Shown piece by piece: positions 54,669-64,000 of a stretch of DNA of 64,000 nt. A model generated the notes under the pieces. The model was not told the origin of the DNA. It saw only the letters and a list, made by a program, of their open reading frames with translations, and searched no databases. The DNA is from Rhynchonema sp. JSB1_4. Lineage: Eukaryota; Nematoda; Chromadorea; Monhysterida; Xyalidae. Within the stretch, counting starts at the first letter, position 1. Every line of letters starts with the position of its first letter. Position numbers and translations under genes: made by a program. Location of the stretch: NCBI GenBank assembly GCA_030248065.1, contig JASAMV010007936.1, positions 1 through 64,000 of the forward strand. The letters run 5' to 3'.

Positions 54669-56559
54669 AAAAATGTGTGTTCGTGTTTCGTCACGACGAA
54701 TAATGTTTACATTTATAACTTTTCGATTTACCGCATATTTGATGCCTAAATTTATCGACAAAGACGGATTCACAGGTGGAAACATAAAAAATAGCTGCTC
54801 CATGATCCCTGCGTTTCAGGAACGCCAAAACAAATATTCAAGATGGCCGGCTGCTTCTTATCACAAGCATACGGTAGTCACGTGATCTTGCCAACATACG
54901 ATTTGCGCGGTTTTTTTGTGCAGCATAACACACACATGTTGCACGCGAGCACCCTGGCAGCACTGCGTTGTGGGAGCGTAAGGTCTGGTGCGTAAAGTCC
55001 TTAGTAGCACACTGTAATCTATGACAAATAGCTCAAATTCAAATTTTGCTCCTTGCCAACCTGCTTGTCTAATGCATTTTGGGAGTTTCGTTCCCGTGAG
55101 CCCGTGTTTATCGATTTATTTCGGTGCTAAATATGCGTCTAATCGAAAAGACATGAGCCTGATCGTCTCAATGTCGATCACGATAATAAAGCACGAACAC
55201 AGACCAAAATTTCCAGAATTGATTAGTGTCATGCCAACCACAAGGCATATGCGCAACATCAATACAGACAAAGAGAGTGTTTTGGTGGGAAAGCATGTGC
55301 AAGGCATTGAGTGTTGGTGTGGTTTGAAACATCTGTGTATTGTGCTAGAACAAACTAACCATTCAACAAAAAACCGCAATCTGACCAAACACAACTTCTG
55401 ATCATCTACACAATACGCAAAAAAGCCAATAACAAAGTTGTTCATCAGATGAGCCTTTTGATGTGTATTGCACGTGTAAACGGCGTTTATTAGCATAATC
55501 AGTTTTCGCCACGTGCTTGAAACCCTGAAAAGAGCGCAAGTGGGCGCTACACGCCCTAAAGATAACCTAAAGAAGCCGTGTTTGTGACAAAGCGTGTTGA
55601 AAGCATTGAAAATATTTGATACATTGTTGTAGAACATACAGTAGCAACAAACCGACAAAAACAGCTATCGAACTGATCCACTGGACCCATCAGTGGTATG
55701 TACCACTGATCTCTGATCATGATACGTACCTAATGAGTAAAGAACGAGTAGCAAAGGTTGTTCATCAGGCGGCTTGCACATACAGTATACCATATGTACA
55801 CATAGCTTGTACTTTCCCAGTTATTTGCTCACGTGTGCGTTTCACATCAAAACTTTTTATTTTTACATGTGTGAACGGTGTTTGTTAACCGTTTATCAAT
55901 ATACAAAAACATTACTTCATTAGCTCTTTTAATTAGCTTACCTTACTTACTCGTGACAAATAAGCAGCACTGCAAAGGCTGTATCTGAGCAGCCAGCGTG
56001 CACTGACACAGCGGCGCGTATGCAACATGAGCACAAGTGAGTTTTGGCTGTTTTGTAAAAAATTTAAGGGTGAATTCATCGACTCGGTACATAGATTATT
56101 GTAGCATAAACAGCCGCCAAACACATCACAGGGCTCACTGTTCACCATCCACGGGCCCACGAAATTGGCAAGGGGTTGAAGACAACACTAAAAATTCCGG
56201 CAATCGGCATTTATTTTTGTTTCATATTTCTGCAATCAAGCGTCACATCACCATCAAACTATCAACCCTGCCTTCCTATATAACCATATAACTTGTGTAC
56301 AAAAATTAAGGTCAACAGGCTTGGCATCAAAAAGATATGGCACAATCTTCAAAATCAGCCCGCCCTCGTACTGGAGCCAAAAAGTCAAAACTTTAACGGC
56401 TCCTATCTCAGGCGTTAAGACTTAGTTTGGGCTAAAATTTGAACTGCGATATAACTGGCCCACAACAATCATATTTCATCCAAAAACTCAAAAATTCTTG
56501 ACTCGGGCACATTATGCATAGAAACTGTACCGCTTTCCCAGGCAATGCCTTATATATAC

Positions 56560-59500
56560 ATAGCTCTGATCGCTCAATCACCACACACATGAAATGCATG
56601 CAATCGGCAAAATGCCTCGATAGTTGAAATATAACAATTGTGTGTTTCACATAAGGTTACAAATCACGTATGAAAAGGTATAAATGCAATGGTTCCATTG
56701 TTATGGCAGTGTCACTGTTTGGGTCCCGGTGCGGAACCGGATAGCCTTGTTTGGAACTGAAACTGAATGCGAACTTTTTGTCAAATTAAAGTTGAGGTGG
56801 TTGCACTCCTACTTGTAATATAAATATAGGTAAGCATACCTATGAATGTATATGTGGGCAGTGCAATGTCAAACCCGCCTCTCTATGAATGTATGTACAT
56901 ATACCTGCACATATGTACAACACCAATAAATAAAATGTGTATATTGCAATAATCAACGTCAACAAATATGCATGCCCCGTGTATCAGACAAATGACGTCT
57001 AGGTGTACCCGCGCACAAAATTTTTCTGGAACTAAACTCAACTGACATATCGGAGCAATTTATTTATTTAGGGTGAAAGAATTACCACACTGTTTTTAAA
57101 CAAATAATAAATGCGAATAAGACGAAGTTGTTGTTTACAAAAATAAGTTTAGGTGTGTAATTGTCAAAAATATAACAAACAAGCCATCGAAATTGTACAA
57201 ATGCGCACAACAGAAACAGTTTGCTTCCGTGATAAAGTTTTCAATATGTTGAGCAAACAATGCGTGGTGTGTTGAGAATAGAATTCCACCAAAAAGCTGG
57301 CAACATACAATAATCTTAATCGTCGTATTATGACGTAGAATGTAGTCCAAGGTCTACGACATTTGCCCTCGAGGCACCAAAGAGGATCACTATCTAAAGT
57401 AGTGCGGTGTTGCCAAGTTTGGAATTTGATTTGTTTGCCCATGGTGTGAAAAGCCTTTCTCAAGACAAACAATGATGATGATAAATACCAGTTTCTTTTT
57501 CTTGGGGTGCATTGTACCCAGTATGTACATACATACACTGTTACCTATCGCGTCATTCATAAAAACGTTGCAAATGGGTTGGTTTTGGGTGCGGTTTTTT
57601 ATTTCGAAACAGTAGCAGATGATGATCGAACCAAAGTGATCACATAGAACGGAACGAGTATCGACTAATTTAGGTCAGGGCATCGCACTGGTATCGATTA
57701 AGGGCGTAAAAACACGCGGTGCGCGCAGCTGTGAAACTGCACTCACGCGTCATGTGAATAACAGGACCAGATATGCCGCGTAGTAGGTACACACCAGAAA
57801 TGGATGTAATGTAGTTGCGCAACTACTATGGGATTGATTCAAATATACTGGAACGTTCGATCATTAAAAAATGTCTGTGGGAATCAAAGTCAGGATTATC
57901 GCATAGTCCGCATAGGAAACATGCAGTCGCATATATACCTGCGTGCATCGTCTCAAAGAGGTCCCAAACACACCCGTCTTGTGTTTCAGTGTGAATCCTA
58001 AAAACGCGGAAAACATTTTGGTTTGCACCGCAACCACGGGGCAACATGACACAAAGGTTATGATGTGTGATATATGCTGGAACAAAAAAGTCGGAAAGAC
58101 ATAATCATAACCGTCGTTTTGAGTTTATGTTCCAGATCAAAAATCTTCTCGAGAACCGGGCCAGGGTCGATCGGTGCATACAAAGTTGATACAGATCATG
58201 CTTTCGTTAGCCTTGTATCACGATTGGAAATGACGATACTCGTGCTACCATCAAGACGTTACGCCAGACGTTACGCCAGTATTATACCACTCGATCTGTC
58301 TGTTTTGAAGCCGAAGCATGGGTTTGTACTTCATGTTGCTGTGGTTGCAACAAGGTTTCTGAAAACCTATCGAATGCCAAATTATCATTGGAGTTCCTTC
58401 CACCGATGCCTCGCAAAAAAGGCGTAAATTTCTGCCCCTGGTTTCTGCACTGTTTTGCAGAAAATTTTGCATTGATGGGAGGAATGCCAATAAATCCGGC
58501 TCTGATGCACTGCGTAATATTATACTGCCGTAATGTCCTTACACATGGTTCTTTCATCGTTGCAAGGTCAACTTGCATGAAAAGACATGGGAGCAAGTTA
58601 TACGTTTCAAAGAAGAAGATCAACCCCATGCGCGCACTGACCCTCTACTGCATGCGAGCTTGTGTGTGTGGGTTATGTACTTTAAGTCATGCCGTCATCA
58701 CGACAGTAACGTGAAAACAGCGAGCAAACACACGAATATCTGACAGCTAATACGTGACAGTTAAGACGACAGCACAGCAGTGATCAACTTGTCTGGGGGT
58801 CTCCAGATGGTAAACGCAATGATAACATGCTAAGGTCGTTGCAAACAAGGCTGTATCCATATCAGCATGCGCATTACTGCACTTTTCTATGCTTGCATGA
58901 TCACACAGATATCGAAAGTTGTTATGACACCCATAAGTTCACAGAGAGCGCAACCCACCAGATGACTGCGTTAGTTAAAGTTGTGTCGACTGACAGTGTA
59001 GGTGTAACAGTGGGTTTGGAAACAGTGCCTGTAGTAATGCAAGAATGTTGTGACTTTTTAAAATCCTTTTTTTATCAACTTCCAAGGTATAATGTAACAG
59101 AACATGGAAAATTTCCGCATTTGATTTTATCAAGGGCCACCTAAAACGATTCAAAATTTTGCTACCACCAGCAATAACTGGCAGTGATTGTGAGTGAAGT
59201 GCGTGAACAATTCCGCCGTGAAAAATAAGAATGGGGCAACGAGAAGAAAACGTACTAACGTGTTAGTCGCGGTAGTGGTTCACTCAGCCCAGGTGAGAGC
59301 TGTAACGGCCATAAGGTGCGCAATATGTGATGAATTATGGTATACTCCGGGGGCACTTTGTGCTCAGTTAGACAGCTGATCCCGGTTGGTACCAGCTCAG
59401 AGTTGCTACATTTCGATATGCTGCGGCGACCCATAGCAACCGACGCCTTTTAGTGCACCGTTGGCCAATTTCCACAGCGCAGCCGTTTTTTTAAGAGTTG

Positions 59501-60905
59501 TCCATGTGGGGTGAATTTTATTATCTTACGGGAGTTGGACCAAGCTAAAAAGTAAGCCAATGCGTATATAGGTTTTGGTATATGTATACCTATCCATATA
59601 ACAGAAAATTCTTCTCAGCCCGGAACACCACCCATGCTTACTCGAGTGCAGGAGGCTTTTTTGTTTTTGCAGAAAACTCTCTCTGGAGAAATATTAAGCG
59701 GGCCTTGGCCAACTGCAGCTCATGTGATGATTAAACAAGCAGCTCTCGCGAAACCGAACCTCCAAAAAGCAGCAGAGTCCATCAGGCCACAAATGGCCCA
59801 TCTGACTTTCAACATGACTTTGGCATGTGGAGAGCGCATGCGAATCGCATTATGCCAAAGCCGCACTGCGCCCCTATGCGACCTACCACAGCTGTGAAGC
59901 GACACAAACAGACATAAAAGTATTGTAGCATTACATAATAATGACAAAAGTTTTAAATTATCGGCGCTATTAGTTTTTGATGCTCATAACTTCCTAGTCA
60001 AGGTTGGCCCTGCATGGTGTACCCACTGAGTGCCTGTACTTTTAAGGGTAACCATGGGTGGGGCCCATGCTCGAAACGCTGACTGCTGCAGTATACCGTG
60101 GTCAAAGTACACCTGGGCAACACACGTCAAAATGCGAATCAATAACCCAGGAGAAGTACGTAAGTACATGTGTCTAGTGGGCTTGCTGTTACTACACACA
60201 CTTGGTGCAACTTTTCAGCGAGCGTCATGTGCGAAGGAGTCATGCTTGGAAATGACACAACTGGCCTTTCAAACTCAGGATCGTGTTTTTATCCAAAGTT
60301 GAAAATCTTTTGCCCGGTAATATGACAGACGAACCACACCGGGTGGGAGACTCAAGCGCATAAACCATGAAACAAACCAGTAAACATGCATAAGCACAAA
60401 CAAACAATTGTCGGCCAAAAACTTGCTGCACTGATTGCATGTGCATCAAGCAGATGCTCTTTTACCCTGATTTTGGTAAGCAAAACATATTGGTCGGAGG
60501 GAGGGGCACGTTTCGTGCCTGGCTACCACTGACACGCGGAAAGGTGCACCTCAGACTTGCGAAAACGTACTAAAAGGCTAATAAGTTGGCTGGCTCCAAT
60601 GTCAAGCCATGCAAAGCTGAAATTCCTGGCTGTGGTTGGACTCCAGCAGCTGTGTTTTGTGCGAAAGCTGTGCTATTCATCGATTGTTTGTCGTTTCTAT
60701 TTATCCACTATACGGAAGCACGGATACAATTCACTGTAACCTTTCTTTGGTCATTTCGTGCAAAACTTTCAGATGTGAGTGATAGATTGTTTAGATCGTT
60801 ATGAAAACTACAAAAATACAATGAGCAACCATCAAACTTTAAACTTATAGAAGAACTACATTGTGCAAAAAACCGCACGAAATATCTGAAATACAGCAAC
60901 AATCA
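56560..60905. other. Gene-poor spacer
   Basis: No protein family, RNA gene or repeat with clear ends was recognised over about 4.3 kb. A small direct duplication (GACGTTACGCCA twice near 58,255-58,278) and TATG-rich patches occur. Confidence 0.4.
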
Positions 60906-60911
60906 ACATAT

Positions 60912-63657
60912 TCACTTTGTCAGCGCCTGAGCCACAATCTTGAATTTGTTGAGTGCTTCATTCACAACCTGATCAGGCACACTGGAATGCATGACAAGAC
61001 GAACACGATGCGCAGACTCGGCGAAACCACGCACTGATGGACCGGTGGATGGATCCTGTAGTGAATTATGAGCGAACCAGTTAATTAATCGACCGATTTA
61101 ATCATGTAATCCATGAAATCATCACTTAAATAGAAAAGTGAATCGTTCAGTCTAGTCCATTAATTTAGAAATCAGTAAATGAATCACAGAATCATTCAAC
61201 TGATCAATCAAACTACATATCAATCAGTCGAACAATTGATGAATTAGGTTAGTCAACAAATCAGTGAATGAACTAAATTAATCATTATCATTCATCGATT
61301 AAGAGCCAATGTGTGATGGAATGAAGCGATCGATCGATAAGACGATCCAATCGCATACCAAACGATCAATTGGATTAATCAATGATTCATTCAATCAGTT
61401 CAAAACAGCACGAAAGAATCGCTCAGCGAATCAATTCATCACTCGATTCATCAATCAACAACATCAACTAAGTAAACAACCAATCGAACGACCTTAACCA
61501 ATCAGAGTATCAATCCTTACCTCCAACATTTCAGCTACGGTTTGTGCCGGTACGCCATCGCACACGATCATAATGATGTTGCTCTGTGGCTCGGGCTCAA
61601 TTCGCATTTTGGGACACTTCAGTGCGTTCACACCTAAAGCACGATTTGTTTCACAGTCTCGCATTCCACAAGAACAGCATCCGGCACACCTTTGGCCAGC
61701 TGTTTGGCCCTGTCGCGGTCGACAGCCAATCGTTGTGGCGCCGACTCAAGTGCGACCAAGGCAGCAGCAGCGATCCCCCCGGCCTGACGCCAACCACCAC
61801 CAATGGCTTTGCGACAACGCCGTGCTCTGACAGTGGCATTGCACACAAAAATATGGCTTGTGCTCAGTTCGATTTGTCAAGTTCAATCTGCTTCCAGAAC
61901 TTTTAATCGATAAAACTCAAAGTCACCAACTCTTCAATAAACTGCTTCTTCCCGCCAATGACCGAGCCAATGGGAGCGCCGACTGACTGAAAATGAAATG
62001 AAAGTTTCTTTCTTTTTGTCTTCTTTCAGCAACAAAACCAATTTTTTATGTGTACCGACTTTGGACAGGCAGAACGAGAGTGAGTCGACATACTGCACCC
62101 AATCTGAGATCGGACGATTGGCCGCCACCGCCGCGTTGTACAAACGAGCACCATCAAGGTGCACTTTCAGACCGTAACGATCCGCCAGAGCACGCACCTG
62201 TCATAATGTGTTGTAATCAAAGTTCGTGGTAGTGCTTGTTAAGCGTATGCACAAGCACCACGGCCTTTGGTTATCGGGTGAATGTTGCAGGTTTTTCTCA
62301 AAAAAAATAATAAACAGCCCCACTGTCACCTGTTTGAAGTACTCCACCGGAATCACCGTTCCTCCGCACACGTTGTGCGTGTTTTCGAGACAGACGACTT
62401 CGGTCTTCGGTTGATGGATGTCACTGGAGTTTCAAAAAGCTACAGTTGTTCACATATTGAGTTAAAAACCAAATTGTGATAAAACTTTACAAAATCTCTC
62501 GTTTTTCGAAGAAACCTGTGATCTCGGACAGCATCTTCGATAGCGGATAGTGCAATGGTACCATCCGGCTCATTCGGCACGATTAGGGAACTAACGCCGA
62601 TGAACTAAAAAAATAAGCATTTTTTGAACTAAACCTGAGTCTAAAATCTAAAAACGATGCTCATACTCGTGCGAACGAGCCCTGCTCGTATTTGCAAATA
62701 TGTTGTTGTCGACCAACGATCATCTCACAATCACGACGTCCCGTACAGTGTGACATGACTGGAATAGAAGTTCAGAGTGTTATCAGAGGAAAATGTTTCT
62801 TAAAAGTTCATTAGAGGAATATTTTTCTTCAAAACTAAAGTTCTGAATGTCAGGCAATTGAATTGAATCCCTGTCTCCAACCACATGTACGCACTTGAAA
62901 GCAAATTGCCCATGCATCCACTTGTGACGAATAATGCGGCTTCGGTGCCAAACAGTTTCGCGCAGTAGGACTCCAGCTCTGAAGGCAAACCAAGAAATAG
63001 ATAACGATGTAAAAAATATAATCCAAAAAATCTGTAGATCAACTTTTTACGGTTGGGTCTTCGAGAAACACGTCATCTCCAACATCAGCCTCAGCCATCG
63101 CTTGTCGCTGTTTGGCACAAGGCTGCGTCAACACATCTGAGCGCATGTCCATCATGATCGGCGACATGCTGGTCGCCTGGGAAATGGAAGTAGGAAATCG
63201 TTCACTTTCCTTGGTTAATTGTGTGAATTGCTATAGGAAGCCTTTTATTTCACATGTGAAATGATATTTGTTTATGTATGTATGTAGGTAGGGGAAAGAG
63301 ACTGCGATGCCAGTCTTCATTGTTGGGTGGGACACCATGAAGTGACAGCAGGACACTGCCATCATGGCTGAGCAACTTTGAGCCAATAAAGGTGAATAAA
63401 TAAAACAACGGTACGGTTTGTGCCTGCTTGTGCAGGCGAGGTGTAGCTATTATAAATCTCTATCACCCATGACTTACACTTGAAAACTTTCACAAGCTTG
63501 ATCAGAATCTCAAGCTTGAAACAGATTTTGTCATGCTGAAGCCGAAATATTTGAAAGACTTTCTCATACGCAGTACATACAATGTCCTTACCTTTTCGGC
63601 CCCATTCAGGTTTTTGTACATTGTGGCAGCTCGCAGCAGTCGAAACGTCAAACGCAT
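60912..63657 (-). CDS. Low-specificity L-threonine aldolase (11 exons)
   Basis: PLP enzyme cleaving L-threonine or allo-threonine to glycine and acetaldehyde. Minus-strand exons: 63592-63657, 63044-63176, 62895-62978, 62667-62758, 62516-62604, 62330-62423, 62060-62197, 61931-61986, 61690-61826, 61521-61633, 60912-61055. Phases agree throughout and give 381 residues, against about 330-400 for the family. Landmarks: [10 protein letters not shown] and [13 protein letters not shown] near the N-terminus, [22 protein letters not shown], the PLP lysine in SFCLSK, and GGGWRQAGG. The enzyme looks intact. The leader [15 protein letters not shown] is basic and amphipathic without acids, suggesting mitochondrial targeting. 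A further 5' noncoding exon could lie beyond the start. Confidence 0.9.
61060..61515. repeat. Degenerate AATCA/ATCAATC repeat filling an aldolase intron
   Basis: Words ATCAATC, GAATCA and GATCGAT recur throughout the last intron (61,056 to 61,520), the longest in the gene. There is no fixed period; it resembles a decayed simple repeat. Confidence 0.6.
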
Positions 63658-63659
63658 AA

Positions 63660-64000
63660 TGAAAACAGTTTCAGGTTTGTCACAGGCGCGTGGAAATCAG
63701 GGAAACATTGCGCACATAAAAGATTGCTCGGTTCAGTTTCCGTCAAGATTAATGACCATTTTATGGTCCACTGAAAAGCTGCGATAAACATCTATGTATG
63801 TATAGCTTACTGTTTATTTATACTTAACGCAAAAGTATATGTGCACTAAAACTGGTTTCTTGGTACTGATTATAGTCTTAAGTTTGGTTGAGGTATGTAT
63901 AAATCAATTGACCAGACAGGGAAACACACTATGTACTACGGTACGTTTTGTTAAATTTGAAAGAGAAACCGATGTCATTTGGAAGCCGGTTAATGCAGGC
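63660..64000. other. Upstream of threonine aldolase
   Basis: Presumed promoter/5' UTR of the aldolase. No distinctive promoter motif or further exon was recognised before the window ends. Confidence 0.35.

Larger units (their letters stand above)
52980..56550. mobile_element. Large nested palindrome
   Basis: The outer arms are about 52,980-53,960 and 55,730-56,550. Matched blocks include TTTGGGCTAAAATTTGAACTG, the CTGTGCCAGTGCACGCTG/CAGCGTGCACTGACACAG pair, and GAGCAAAT-A-C-GGAAAGTACAAGCT. The arms differ by small insertions and point changes. The spacer holds a second inverted pair (about 54,700-54,800 and 55,090-55,190) and a short MITE. The outer termini have decayed and no target duplication could be fixed. 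No coding function is inferred. Confidence 0.65.

Noticed and set aside
53244..56291. Paired similar frames at 53,244-53,537 (-) and 56,037-56,291 (+)
   Set aside because: Also inverted arms of a palindrome, with no start context, domain or splice structure.

Overview
This is animal nuclear DNA. It has three multi-exon, intron-rich protein genes of metazoan type, large gene-poor intervals and many inverted-repeat transposable elements. There is no operon structure and no CRISPR array. One gene matches protein tincar, a family I know from arthropods and relatives, so I infer an ecdysozoan-like invertebrate. I cannot name the species.

Layout. From 1 to 15.3 kb there is no recognisable gene: low-complexity hairpin and G-run tracts, the 3' end of a LINE, a nested pair of inverted-repeat elements (2.4-4.2 kb), and a 3-kb element with long terminal inverted repeats and a 7-bp target duplication (10,189-13,176). 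From 15,331 to 20,975 (+) is a tincar-like multipass membrane protein gene, about 13 exons. From 21 to 26.3 kb lie three more inverted-repeat elements and AT-rich spacer. From 26,404 to about 45.0 kb (-) is a complete animal type I fatty acid synthase. I could place about 40 exons with consistent reading phase and all domains in order: KS, MAT, DH, pseudo-methyltransferase, ER, KR, ACP, TE. From 45,884 to 49,915 is a 4-kb TTAA-flanked element with very long inverted ends, carrying a younger foldback inside. From 53 to 56.6 kb is a set of nested palindromes. From 60,912 to 63,657 (-) is an 11-exon low-specificity L-threonine aldolase.

The tincar and FAS genes converge tail to tail. FAS and the aldolase point the same way, about 16 kb apart. 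Both enzymes are ordinary housekeeping metabolism (palmitate synthesis; threonine to glycine plus acetaldehyde). I see no functional link to tincar.

The most unusual signal is a short dispersed motif, GTGAAACATCA and its complement TGATGTTTCAC. I count 15 copies of its 9-base core. Variants sit right at intron ends of FAS and tincar (donors reading GTTGGCTGATGTTTCA, acceptors reading GCCTGATGTTTCAAG), inside transposable elements, and over the tincar stop codon. I propose it as the terminus of a short intron-making or intron-colonising element. The 5' splice sites are also odd: most lack A at position +4. Exon boundaries were placed by eye from splice sites, reading phase and family similarity; no alignment or transcript data were available.
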